Shown in pieces: positions 26,053-33,832 of a stretch of 64,000 bases of DNA (positions are counted from its first letter, which is position 1; each line of letters opens with the position of its first letter). The notes under the pieces were generated by a model, which saw only the letters and a program-made list of their open reading frames with translations, did no database searches and was not told the DNA's origin. The position numbers were made by a program, and so were the translations under genes. Origin of the DNA: Candidatus Synechococcus calcipolaris G9 (GTDB lineage: Bacteria > Cyanobacteriota > Cyanobacteriia > Thermosynechococcales > Thermosynechococcaceae); contig NZ_JAKKUT010000008.1 of assembly GCF_029582805.1 (NCBI RefSeq), forward strand, positions 329,236 through 393,235, read 5' to 3'.

Positions 26053-26391
26053 CTAAAACGTGAAGTAATCAGCCTTGTTTAGGGATTCGTACTGGCTGGC
26101 TGTGTCAACGGCGGCATCCCAATCTGAGCTAGTTGATTCCTGTTCATTAGGAAAATTAGGGCAGGCTAGACGAACGATCGCGCGATCTGTGATGTCATCC
26201 AGAAACGCTAGGATGGCTCGCAGTCTGATCGCCCCCGCACCTGAAACTTGGATCCGTGACTCCCCGATCTGCAAAACAAAAATCATTGCTTTGCCTTCGG
26301 CCTGAAATTCAGTAATACAGTCAATCGCTTGTAAGTTAACCCAGTGGTTTCCCACCTTAAAAAAAGTTGGGATGTCTACAAAATCATTCAT
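26053..26391 (-). CDS. hypothetical protein, 112 aa (paralogue of the 78-aa neighbour)
   Basis: Residues 8-65 (FFKVGNHWVNLQAIDCITEF, then a strand-turn-strand region and GAIRLRAILAFLDDI) suggest a small beta-rich fold closed by one helix. The 78-aa protein upstream has the same layout (FLPRIQTTFNLEHLVRIEW, then a closing helix), so the two look like diverged duplicates. FlbD-like or LytTR-like folds came to mind but no motif settles it. The C-terminal third is polar and acidic. It is probably an early gene of the phage-like element. It shares a repeated leader with its neighbour. Confidence 0.55.
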   Translation of the reverse strand: MNDFVDIPTFFKVGNHWVNLQAIDCITEFQAEGKAMIFVLQIGESRIQVSGAGAIRLRAILAFLDDITDRAIVRLACPNFPNEQESTSSDWDAAVDTASQYESLNKADYFTF

Positions 26392-26400
26392 GGCAGTTAG

Positions 26401-26447
26401 AGCGATCGTCAGTTCTTAGCCGCGATCGCGATACGGTGAAAAAAAAA
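26401..26447 (-). repeat. repeated leader, copy 1
   Basis: A ~46-bp sequence just upstream of the 112-aa gene start is repeated nearly exactly at 26713-26757, upstream of the 78-aa gene start. Both contain gttcttagccgcgatcgcg followed by ggtgaaaaaaa. Each copy sits within about 10 bases of its ATG on the minus strand, so it forms the 5' leader or promoter-proximal part of each gene. The embedded cgcgatcgcg is palindromic and HIP1-like. Confidence 0.7.
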
Positions 26448-26466
26448 GACAGTGACTCCAGGCGGA

Positions 26467-26703
26467 TTAAAAATCATCTGGGTTATCTTGTGGAGGATTT
26501 ACGGCCCTGACCGAAAACACTGGAAAGTATTGCTCGATCCATTTCTCAAGCTCTAGGGCCTCTGCCATTTCGATAAACAGGGGATCGCCGTCCACAAAGT
26601 CTAAACGTACAATCTGAATCTCAGAATCTATCCACTCAATCCTTACTAAGTGTTCAAGGTTGAACGTTGTTTGAATTCTGGGCAGAAATATAAAGTTAGG
26701 CAT
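26467..26703 (-). CDS. hypothetical protein, 78 aa
   Basis: A compact protein with alternating beta pattern (FIFLPRIQTTFNLEHLVRIE and IQIVRLDFVDGDPLFIEM) and a final helix ALELEKWIEQYF, then a polar tail. It is a likely paralogue of the 112-aa protein 75 bp downstream and shares its leader repeat. Family unknown. It diverges from the XRE regulator, so it may be under that repressor's control or be an anti-repressor-like early gene; both are inference. Confidence 0.5.
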   Translation of the reverse strand: MPNFIFLPRIQTTFNLEHLVRIEWIDSEIQIVRLDFVDGDPLFIEMAEALELEKWIEQYFPVFSVRAVNPPQDNPDDF

Positions 26704-26712
26704 GGGGGAATT

Positions 26713-26757
26713 AGCGATCGCCGGTTCTTAGCCGCGATCGCGTTAGGGTGAAAAAAA
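26713..26757 (-). repeat. repeated leader, copy 2
   Basis: Second copy of the ~46-bp leader described at 26401-26447, with only a few substitutions. It lies about 10 bases before the start of the 78-aa gene. The conservation of two non-coding copies next to two paralogous genes points to a duplicated gene-plus-leader unit or a shared regulatory site. Confidence 0.7.
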
Positions 26758-26814
26758 GATGAAAACTCCCTGAGCGATTGCCAACCGGCGATCGCTTTGT
26801 TTGTTTTCTGGTTT

Positions 26815-26857
26815 AAGCGTAAATCAATTTACGCTTACCGTCAATCAGTTTACGGTA
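26815..26857 (+). promoter_or_regulatory. two tandem palindromic operators upstream of the XRE regulator
   Basis: Site 1 (26815-26836) is a perfect 10-2-10 palindrome: aagcgtaaat, ca, atttacgctt. Site 2 (26836-26857) has the same layout: taccgtcaat, ca, gtttacggta, with 8 of 10 arm positions paired. The centres are 21 bp apart, two helical turns, so both dimers would bind the same face. Site 2 ends three bases before the regulator ATG at 26860. This is the arrangement of an autoregulated phage repressor; the 78-aa gene on the other strand could share control. Confidence 0.8.
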
Positions 26858-26859
26858 AA

Positions 26860-27114
26860 ATGACTAAAAACTACTTATCACCGCTTATGCTACTCAGAAC
26901 TAAAGTAGGCCTTACCCAGATTGAGCTTGCCGAAGCTTTAGGAGTAACTGAGGCCACAGTTAGAAATTGGGAACGTGGCCGTAGCGTTCCACAGCTATCT
27001 ATTCCACAGGTAAAGGCCCTTTGCAGAGTTTTGGCAATTTCACTAGACGATCTACCCGATAGCTTTGGCCCTCAACCGATTGAGACTAATCGCCAGGTGC
27101 TAGGTGATGGCTAA
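26860..27114 (+). CDS. XRE-family helix-turn-helix regulator
   Basis: From ATG 26860 the protein is 84 aa, beginning MTKNYLSPLMLLRTKVGLTQ. The HTH spans about residues 16-40 (LTQIELAEALGVTEATVRNW, then ERGRSVPQLS), typical of the Cro/CI/XRE group. The frame extends upstream to 26797, but that would translate the operators themselves, so ATG 26860 is preferred. The leader is then almost absent, so translation may be leaderless or weak. Its stop overlaps the next gene. It is the probable repressor of this element. Confidence 0.88.
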   Translation: MTKNYLSPLMLLRTKVGLTQIELAEALGVTEATVRNWERGRSVPQLSIPQVKALCRVLAISLDDLPDSFGPQPIETNRQVLGDG

Positions 27115-27631
27115 AGAATTTCATCAGTTCACCATGGATGAGGCCCTGGAGGCCCAAGACCTGGAGCTTGCAAAAAAGCGATTCATTGGGGCCTACTTTG
27201 ATCTAGATGAGCCAAAACAAGAATCAGAAGTTTTACCCGTTGCTGATGGTTTTGATCCGGTGGAAGTTAGGAAACTTCCCTTATGGCAGCAAATTTGTCG
27301 GATGACATTGCCTAAAAATCGGCATAACCCAAGCGATCGCCCCCCATTGAATCCCAGAGAAACCAAAGTAGTAGCTACTAAAAACCCCCCAAAGCCCCCA
27401 AAATGCCCCCAAGGGTTTTTAGGCGAATCAACCCAAGCCCAGGAGGATCAGCCTGTTTCTAGCGGTTCTGATGTATGCCAGAATCAATTAGACAGACTGA
27501 ACCACGACAATCAAACCGCTGGATGGCTAGAACATCGTAGAGTTAATGGTCATGGCCCCTACCTTTACTATTGCTGGAGGGATGCCCATGGCAAACGCAA
27601 GGCAAAGTATCTAGGGAAGCAAAACCGTTAA
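27107..27631 (+). CDS. element-encoded protein with C-terminal GPYLYY...KYLGK motif, 174 aa
   Basis: The start ATG 27107 lies inside the end of the XRE gene (8-bp overlap), so the two are co-translated. The middle is a Pro/Lys-rich linker (NPPKPPKCPQGFLGE). The C-terminus has WLEHRRVNGHGPYLYYCW and DAHGKRKAKYLGK. This GPY-YY-W-KGK-YLG pattern is a small domain seen in many cyanobacterial plasmid and mobile-element proteins, probably nucleic-acid-binding. The function is unknown; a role with the repressor, in excision or in replication is possible. Confidence 0.65.
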   Translation: MAKEFHQFTMDEALEAQDLELAKKRFIGAYFDLDEPKQESEVLPVADGFDPVEVRKLPLWQQICRMTLPKNRHNPSDRPPLNPRETKVVATKNPPKPPKCPQGFLGESTQAQEDQPVSSGSDVCQNQLDRLNHDNQTAGWLEHRRVNGHGPYLYYCWRDAHGKRKAKYLGKQNR

Positions 27632-27684
27632 CAGCCCCATGCCTACAGCAAAGCGATCGGAGTATCGCGGCGGCCCAACAACTA

Positions 27685-28242
27685 TTAGAGCAGCGCGATC
27701 GCCCGTTCTATTTCAGGCTTGGAAGTGTCTATGTATCGCTGTAGGTTTTCTAGGCTACGATGCCCACTAACTTGCTGAATTACCCTTGCGTTCACTCCAG
27801 CCCTCGCCAATGTAGTGATCGCCCCCCTCCTGGCAGAGTGTGAAGAATAGCCAACCATCCTTAATTTTTTGAAAGCCTGGGATAGAGCCAGTTTGTAAGT
27901 ATCAGTGGGAACGGGCCGATTAGGATTCAGATAAGACGGGAACAGCCATGGGCCATCATCTAGGGGAATCTGACTCAATAGGCGGAATATGCTAGGTGTT
28001 ACCGGAATTTCCCTAGTTACCCGATCCTTGCGGGTGGCCCGAGAAATTACGATCGCCGCTAACGGCTTGCCACGGGAATCAAAACAATCGGCCCGCCGTA
28101 ACTGGCAGATGGCCCCGGCCCGTTCTACACAATGCCAAGTTAGCCCCAAGATAAATTTATGGGGTGGATTTAGGGCATTGTAAACCTTTGCAAAGGTTTC
28201 CGGTGTTAGCGGTTCTGCCTGGCCATTTCGATTAATTTTCAC
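27685..28242 (-). CDS. short tyrosine recombinase / phage integrase
   Basis: This 185-aa protein consists essentially of the catalytic domain. It has Arg I in HCVERAGAICQLRRADC, a basic region ISRATRKDRVTREIPVT with the beta-hairpin Lys, the H-x-x-R box in SSHSARRGAITTLARAG, and GHRSLENLQRYIDTS with the His and nucleophilic Tyr. The N-terminal core-binding domain is absent, as in other short cyanobacterial phage-type integrases. It would catalyse integration and excision of this element. Attachment sites were not identified. Confidence 0.9.
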   Translation of the reverse strand: MKINRNGQAEPLTPETFAKVYNALNPPHKFILGLTWHCVERAGAICQLRRADCFDSRGKPLAAIVISRATRKDRVTREIPVTPSIFRLLSQIPLDDGPWLFPSYLNPNRPVPTDTYKLALSQAFKKLRMVGYSSHSARRGAITTLARAGVNARVIQQVSGHRSLENLQRYIDTSKPEIERAIALL

Positions 28243-28433
28243 TACGTCTTTAACCGTTAGAATGCGATAAAATACGAATTGAAAATCTCCTAAACAGTTT
28301 CTCTAAACCCCAATCCCTTGAACTGGTAACGGTTCTAGGGATTCTTACTAATAGGTATTTTACTTAAAATACGCTGTTGTCAGTGTTAAAAAACAAGGCT
28401 TATTCTGATAGTAATTCTAACGGAATAAAAAAA
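28243..28433. promoter_or_regulatory. divergent control region with an 18-bp palindrome
   Basis: This region separates the integrase (minus) from the rightward operon (plus). A perfect 8-2-8 palindrome, gtatttta-ct-taaaatac, lies at 28355-28372, about 60 bp before the first gene of the operon. It is unlike the XRE operators in sequence, so a second regulator or an AT-rich promoter feature is likely. An attP site could also be here, but I found no partner copy. Confidence 0.45.
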
Positions 28434-28742
28434 ATGACTGCATTCACTACAGCCAACATCCCTAGTAATGTGAATACCTTGGAAGAACTTGCAGCATGGG
28501 CAGCTTCAGCCCTAGCTGAGGTCAACCCATCCGCTACTATCGTGGTGGCCCCAGGTCAAGCGGCCCGGGCGGCAAACGTGCAAAGCGTGTTTTTTGAAAA
28601 TCAATCAACCAACCCGGAACGGTTAGCGATCGTCCTATATCTCCCCTTGGTTGCTGGTTGGCGCGGTCAGGGAAAAATTTGGAGTAATGGGGTGGGCGAA
28701 TTGTCAGCTACAGCATTACCAACTAGCTACACATCAAACTAG
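28434..28742 (+). CDS. unknown 102-aa protein, first gene of the rightward operon
   Basis: From ATG 28434 the protein begins MTAFTTANIPSNVNTLEEL. An N-terminal helix (TLEELAAWAASALAEVN) precedes a beta-rich part with VQSVFFENQSTNPERLAIVL and YLPLVAGWRGQGKIW. No signal peptide or TM. It could be a small structural protein, given its place at the head of a late-type operon, but that is speculation. The frame extends back to a TTG at 28377, which I consider too early because poly-A and the ATG match better. Confidence 0.55.
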   Translation: MTAFTTANIPSNVNTLEELAAWAASALAEVNPSATIVVAPGQAARAANVQSVFFENQSTNPERLAIVLYLPLVAGWRGQGKIWSNGVGELSATALPTSYTSN

Positions 28743-28786
28743 GTAAGGGTAGTTGATTCCCCCCCATCTAGTTCCAGCGGCCGAAG

Positions 28787-28915
28787 CTTATAAAGAAGAA
28801 TTACTACGCCAGCGTATCCAGGAGGCGCATCGGCCACTCCCTGACCTTGGGAAGATACCGAAGCACCCAAACCCCCATCCTGGCTCTTTGCCCCCTCAGA
28901 CCCCGGCCCCAACAT
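28787..28915 (+). repeat. direct repeat B, copy 1 (129 bp)
   Basis: This 129-bp segment is identical by eye to 30233-30361. It encodes the N-terminal EELLRQRIQEAH and PGSLPPQTPAPT region of the large gene. The distance between copies is 1446 bp, a multiple of three. Copy 1 is joined to the native TTG start; copy 2 is joined to the intact body. Confidence 0.9.
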
Positions 28916-30232
28916 AACACGGTAGGGCCCATTTCACTGCGATTTGAAAAGGTCGTAGGTCGCACCGGCTGGTTTATGAGAAATGGGGCCGGCTCCACTT
29001 GGTTCGTTTCTGGAGTCACTCAAGGCGGCATTCTGAATGACATTCAAGGAGGTGAGGTATCGTTCTCGCCCGTAGGTCAGCCCCCAATCACGCCTAGCGA
29101 TCGCTTTCCCCCAACCCCTAGGCCATCTCCTGGAGCTACCCCGGCCAGCCCCCAATCACGCCCCCCGGCCGTTCCTGGAGCATCACCGGCTAACCCCCTA
29201 CCCAGTCCACAGCCAGAAGCCCCGGCGGCCAACCCTAATAATCCCGTTCCCCCGGCCGGGCCCAACAATAGACCCGTACCAATTCCAGGCGATGCCAACC
29301 CGCCGGCCTGGCCATCCTCCCCTAACCCTGAACGGCCCCACGATCCGGCCTATCCCAACAATCCCCCGGACTACAACCCTAACGCCCCCTACTCTCCCCA
29401 TGCCCCGGCAAGCCCCAACCCATTCAACCCCGATCAGCCTTTGGGTGATCCACCCGTTGAAACTGTCACCCCTAGCAATCCTGACCCCATCCCGTCGGCT
29501 ACTGAGAACACAGGAACAACCCGGCAACCATCACCCCAACCCCAACCTTTACCCATCACATCCCCCGTACCAGGTGAGCAGGTCACATCTACCACTGACC
29601 CCAACCCCCAAGGCCAGGACAATCCCAACCCTAGCCCCAACCCAAATTATCAATTCACCCCCGGCCCGGAAAATCCAACAAACTCAGCAAGCGCGTGCCG
29701 GTTTGAGTTAGGGCCATACGGGTTAATTATGACCCTCCTAAACAAAATTCTGGAGGCCTTGAATAAGGAGGATGAACAAGGGGCGGCCAATGGGCCCCAG
29801 TTAGAACAAGTTCAGTTAGCCTACGTTACGGGGTCAAGTGGTAGTCGCCAACTAAACAGCCATCAGTTTCAAGTCTTGCCGGGTACAGTACCGGCCGCTA
29901 CGATTCAAGATTTCAACCAAACGGCCCAATGGGCATTAGTTGATCCGGGCGACTATTCCCGGAAAACCTACGAATTGTTAGGCGGGGGCACGATTTTTAA
30001 TGAGAATCACCAAGCGGTGATCGCCCCTGAACAACAGGTTAGGCAATCCATAGATCAGATGGCCCCAGATGGTGAGAACCCCGGAAATATTCAAGTATTG
30101 GGAATTGCCGGCCTCATTACCGGAATCATTGGGGCGGTGGCATTTCGTCAAGGGTTGCACACATTCCCCCGGTCAATAGAAACATTTGATGAGGTTACAG
30201 GCGATCCGGCGGTAGCAGTGGCCAAGAATGCC
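28916..30232 (+). repeat. direct repeat A, copy 1 (1.3 kb)
   Basis: This 1317-bp segment matches 30805-32121 with an offset of 1889 bp. The differences are not spread evenly: one cluster lies at about 29278-29345 and another at about 29630-29700. In the first cluster nearly all changes are synonymous (for example ggc/ggt, gaa/gag, cgg/aga), with one Ile-to-Val change. That argues for divergence under protein selection or for gene conversion from a related element, not for an assembly error. Confidence 0.88.
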
Positions 30233-30361
30233 CTTATAAAGAAGAATTACTACGCCAGCGTATCCAGGAGGCGCATCGGCCACTCCCTGACCTTGGGAAG
30301 ATACCGAAGCACCCAAACCCCCATCCTGGCTCTTTGCCCCCTCAGACCCCGGCCCCAACAT
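30233..30361 (+). repeat. direct repeat B, copy 2 (129 bp)
   Basis: Second copy of the 129-bp repeat. It directly follows repeat A copy 1 and runs without a break into 30362-30804 and the intact gene body. Recombination between the two B copies would delete 1446 bp and fuse the native start to the intact body in frame. Confidence 0.9.
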
Positions 30362-32919
30362 CCCCTAAAATCCCACTCCCTAAAATCCCCAAATTACCCA
30401 AACTGCCCAAGCCACCAAGCGGGTTAGGTGGTTTGGGAAAATTGCTAGGGCCGGCCCTTGCCGTCCCTGTTTTGATTGATGAGGTTGGCAAGCTAGAGGA
30501 TATATCTCGCCAAAGGCAAGCCAGACAGCGAGAGCTTGAAGACTTCTACAACAAAAAACTAAGGGATGCTAACGATGGCTCACCCCTGGCTAACTTTCGG
30601 GATGTAGTCACTCGCACCGCGTTGGGGATGCCATTAGTTGACCTAAATCCCCCCGTCAAATATCCCCCCGGCGAAAATGGGCCCTTCTATCCAACAGAAG
30701 CCAGCGAAGCCATTACCTATACGGTCAAGTTTTCTAAAACTCAATATAGGCAGAGTGGCACAAGCGGAAACTGGATCACTTCGTCTAATGGTGGCACCTG
30801 GGGGAACACGGTAGGGCCCATTTCACTGCGATTTGAAAAGGTCGTAGGTCGCACCGGCTGGTTTATGAGAAATGGGGCCGGCTCCACTTGGTTCGTTTCT
30901 GGAGTCACTCAAGGCGGCATTCTGAATGACATTCAAGGAGGTGAGGTATCGTTCTCGCCCGTAGGTCAGCCCCCAATCACGCCTAGCGATCGCTTTCCCC
31001 CAACCCCTAGGCCATCTCCTGGAGCTACCCCGGCCAGCCCCCAATCACGCCCCCCGGCCGTTCCTGGAGCATCACCGGCTAACCCCCTACCCAGTCCACA
31101 GCCAGAAGCCCCGGCGGCCAACCCTAATAATCCCGTTCCCCCGGCCGGGCCCAACAATAGACCCGTACCAGTTCCAGGTGATGCAAACCCGCCGGCCTGG
31201 CCATCCTCCCCTAACCCAGAGAGACCCCATGATCCGGCCTATCCCAACAATCCCCCGGACTACAACCCTAACGCCCCCTACTCTCCCCATGCCCCGGCAA
31301 GCCCCAACCCATTCAACCCCGATCAGCCTTTGGGTGATCCACCCGTTGAAACTGTCACCCCTAGCAATCCTGACCCCATCCCGTCGGCTACTGAGAACAC
31401 AGGAACAACCCGGCAACCATCACCCCAACCCCAACCTTTACCCATCACATCCCCCGTACCAGGTGAGCAGGTCACATCTACCACTGACCCCAACCCCCAA
31501 GGCCAGGACAATCCCAACCCCCAAGGACAGCCTAACTATCAGTTCACCCCCGGCCCGGAAAATCCAACAAACTCAGCAAGCGCGTGTCGGTTTGAGTTAG
31601 GGCCATACGGGTTAATTATGACCCTCCTAAACAAAATTCTGGAGGCCTTGAATAAGGAGGATGAACAAGGGGCGGCCAATGGGCCCCAGTTAGAACAAGT
31701 TCAGTTAGCCTACGTTACGGGGTCAAGTGGTAGTCGCCAACTAAACAGCCATCAGTTTCAAGTCTTGCCGGGTACAGTACCGGCCGCTACGATTCAAGAT
31801 TTCAACCAAACGGCCCAATGGGCATTAGTTGATCCGGGCGACTATTCCCGGAAAACCTACGAATTGTTAGGCGGGGGCACGATTTTTAATGAGAATCACC
31901 AAGCGGTGATCGCCCCTGAACAACAGGTTAGGCAATCCATAGATCAGATGGCCCCAGATGGTGAGAACCCCGGAAATATTCAAGTATTGGGAATTGCCGG
32001 CCTCATTACCGGAATCATTGGGGCGGTGGCATTTCGTCAAGGGTTGCACACATTCCCCCGGTCAATAGAAACATTTGATGAGGTTACAGGCGATCCGGCG
32101 GTAGCAGTGGCCAAGAATGCCGTAGATGTCACCCTAACCACTAACTCAACGGGTAAGGCGATCATGACGGGGTTAAAGAAGGCCCAACAATTCCTAAACA
32201 CCATTAGTCAAAGGCTTCACTTTGATCGCGTGACCAATTATCTAACCTTGATCACTACCCTACATAATGGGGCGATGCTATCTAGAAATTTGGGAATCTC
32301 AATCCTATTTCTGCTAGACAATGCTTTACAGATTCCTGGCTGGCAACCAAAAGACGAGGAGGGCAACGTGATCAGCGTTGCTCAGTTATTGGGGTCTACT
32401 GTAGAGCAATTCCTAATTTCAATCATGGGGGAAGAACTCTATAACGGCGGTGTCAAAACTTGGCATCAGTTGAACAGAATCTATCAAGCGGCCGCGAATA
32501 TTGTTTGGTCTATTCAATCCATCGGCTATTCAATCCTAGAAGCAATCGAAATTGTAGGGGAATACGTTGCAAAAATTGGTAATGCTCTTAAGCGGTTTAG
32601 GGCAGTAGGGGAGCGGGCCTATAGCTGGATGAATCCCCGGCCCAATTTTTCCAATAGATTTTTTACCAGACTTCAGGCCACCCAGGAATTAGTAGATAAC
32701 CTGGACGCGATCGCCGGGGAAGTGATCAACATTCAGAGCCAAACAGAATTACTAGGCACTCAGAAGCAGGAATTAATGGACGCTCTCGCCGGGGATACTC
32801 CAGAGGGTGAAATTGCCGATAACACGGCGATCAAGGATGACTACGAATCGGCATTAGATGATAGTCAATCCCCGGAAATTGAGGATTCACACTTATACCC
32901 CCCATCTCCAGAGGATTAA
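30334..32919 (+). CDS. large proline-rich, partly membrane-associated protein of the element, body copy
   Basis: The frame is open from 30190, but the only start-like codon is TTG 30334, so the native N-terminus has been displaced. From there it encodes 861 aa. A basic Lys-Pro segment (PKIPLPKIPKLPKLPKPP) comes first, then a ~100-aa beta-rich domain (YTVKFSKTQYRQSGTSGNW, TGWFMRNGAGSTWFVSGV) and about 180 residues of proline-rich linker. A folded region with a hydrophobic helix (VLGIAGLITGIIGAVAF) follows. A long helical C-terminus contains LGISILFLLDNALQIPGW and IVWSIQSIGYSILEAIEIV. No homologue is known to me. A virion spike, tail-like or envelope protein is possible. Confidence 0.65.
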   Translation: MPPQTPAPTSPKIPLPKIPKLPKLPKPPSGLGGLGKLLGPALAVPVLIDEVGKLEDISRQRQARQRELEDFYNKKLRDANDGSPLANFRDVVTRTALGMPLVDLNPPVKYPPGENGPFYPTEASEAITYTVKFSKTQYRQSGTSGNWITSSNGGTWGNTVGPISLRFEKVVGRTGWFMRNGAGSTWFVSGVTQGGILNDIQGGEVSFSPVGQPPITPSDRFPPTPRPSPGATPASPQSRPPAVPGASPANPLPSPQPEAPAANPNNPVPPAGPNNRPVPVPGDANPPAWPSSPNPERPHDPAYPNNPPDYNPNAPYSPHAPASPNPFNPDQPLGDPPVETVTPSNPDPIPSATENTGTTRQPSPQPQPLPITSPVPGEQVTSTTDPNPQGQDNPNPQGQPNYQFTPGPENPTNSASACRFELGPYGLIMTLLNKILEALNKEDEQGAANGPQLEQVQLAYVTGSSGSRQLNSHQFQVLPGTVPAATIQDFNQTAQWALVDPGDYSRKTYELLGGGTIFNENHQAVIAPEQQVRQSIDQMAPDGENPGNIQVLGIAGLITGIIGAVAFRQGLHTFPRSIETFDEVTGDPAVAVAKNAVDVTLTTNSTGKAIMTGLKKAQQFLNTISQRLHFDRVTNYLTLITTLHNGAMLSRNLGISILFLLDNALQIPGWQPKDEEGNVISVAQLLGSTVEQFLISIMGEELYNGGVKTWHQLNRIYQAAANIVWSIQSIGYSILEAIEIVGEYVAKIGNALKRFRAVGERAYSWMNPRPNFSNRFFTRLQATQELVDNLDAIAGEVINIQSQTELLGTQKQELMDALAGDTPEGEIADNTAIKDDYESALDDSQSPEIEDSHLYPPSPED
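30805..32121 (+). repeat. direct repeat A, copy 2 (1.3 kb)
   Basis: Second copy of the 1.3-kb repeat, lying inside the intact body of the large gene. It is continuous with the unique 3' part that begins at 32122 (VDVTLTTNSTGKAIMTGLKK). Confidence 0.88.
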
Positions 32920-32923
32920 CCTA

Positions 32924-33736
32924 ATGAGTTTGCCAGAAGACTTTGATCCGTGTGCCCATCTCTACAGCGTGTTCCTGTCTGCCCATAACCGCTTAGTCAG
33001 AGATGAGTTTAAGGATATAGACGATGATGATTTAACCGTACCCAGAAGTAGCCTAAGAATCGCTTGCCTGGTAGAGCGTGAGGATTCGGCCCCCATGTTG
33101 CTCCTTAGACTATGGCTGTTTTATGGGATTGTGCGAAAAATGGCCGATATGCAGGCCCCAATCTATGGCCTGCCTACGGATCAGTATCAAGAACAGCAAA
33201 CCTTTAGGCCCCTGGTTAAACTTCACTTCAGACAAGACCCGGAGGCCGTACCTAGCGATCGCTCTCCAGTGAGGGCCGATGTTAGTTTTAGGCTTCGCAA
33301 TGAAACTTACCAAACAATCACCCCGGCTAAATTAACCCAACTAGCAAACCGGATCAAAGTACAGTTTGGCGGCGGTGAAGGTTGGCGGTGGTCACGCGGC
33401 AAAAAACTAATTACCTACAAGCAACCAGAGAACGGGTTCAATTTCCAAATCTATGCCCTAAGTCAAGCTGAAGCGGTTGGACTAATCCAAAAAATTTGTG
33501 CTGTTGCTGAGGTTCCCTACGATGCCAGTTTGATTGTTGAACACTCCAGTAGCCAAAATTACCCAGAGTTAGGGCCACCGGCCGTTATCCTTCAGGAATC
33601 AATCAGGCTACCCGCTAGACGTAGGACGGCCTTTGTCAGATTCAGATGGGCCAGCATTTCGATATGGGGCCTCACCCATGATCGCGTTCTAGTAGCTCGG
33701 GCCACTGATCGCCGGAATCCAATAGTTGAATTTTGA
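32924..33736 (+). CDS. conserved-type cyanobacterial hypothetical protein, 270 aa
   Basis: ATG 32924 is 5 bp after the large gene's stop. The protein begins MSLPEDFDPCAHLYSVFLSA. Its core has VKLHFRQDPEAVPSDRSPVR, then ADVSFRLRNETYQTITPAKL and VQFGGGEGWRWSRGKKLITY, and it ends with RRRTAFVRFRWASISIWGL. I recall proteins with this layout in other cyanobacterial mobile regions, always of unknown function. It is soluble, basic near the end and has no catalytic motif. A frame extension to 32858 runs inside the upstream gene and is not preferred. Confidence 0.7.
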   Translation: MSLPEDFDPCAHLYSVFLSAHNRLVRDEFKDIDDDDLTVPRSSLRIACLVEREDSAPMLLLRLWLFYGIVRKMADMQAPIYGLPTDQYQEQQTFRPLVKLHFRQDPEAVPSDRSPVRADVSFRLRNETYQTITPAKLTQLANRIKVQFGGGEGWRWSRGKKLITYKQPENGFNFQIYALSQAEAVGLIQKICAVAEVPYDASLIVEHSSSQNYPELGPPAVILQESIRLPARRRTAFVRFRWASISIWGLTHDRVLVARATDRRNPIVEF

Positions 33737-33832
33737 CGTAACAGCACAGGACGAACCCTATAGGGTTTGTTAGCTTCGTTTGCAGTCTAGGGCAGTGGTT
33801 AAAGTGGTTTTACAACTAATTCAGGTTCCACA

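Larger units (their letters stand above)
28753..30232 (+). pseudogene. broken upstream copy of the large proline-rich gene (native start plus frameshifted body)
   Basis: A TTG at 28753, preceded by AAGGG, opens a good reading frame (MIPPHLVPAAEAYKEELLRQ, then RIQEAHRPLPDLGKIPKHPN) that stops at TAA 28915-28917. After that the sequence jumps directly to a stretch equal to 30805-32121, missing the 443 bp present at 30362-30804 in the downstream copy. The loss is not a multiple of three, so the body is out of frame with its start. The body remains open in its own frame (the PR-rich region through to the AVAVAKNA segment). It therefore looks like a start-bearing but broken duplicate. Confidence 0.75.

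Noticed and set aside
29292..29711. Proline/threonine-rich open frames on both strands inside repeats A1 and A2
   Set aside because: They are antisense or shifted shadows of a GC-rich proline codon stretch and appear identically in both repeat copies.
28847..30427. A 526-aa open frame starting at TTG 28847 as an independent gene
   Set aside because: Its first 23 codons read repeat B in the wrong frame and its last ~65 codons run out of repeat A through B copy 2, also in the wrong frame. The middle is only the body part of the duplicated gene. It is better described as a broken copy.
28787..32121. CRISPR array or other regular repeat array
   Set aside because: The repeats are two long gene-internal copies, not short regular repeats with spacers.
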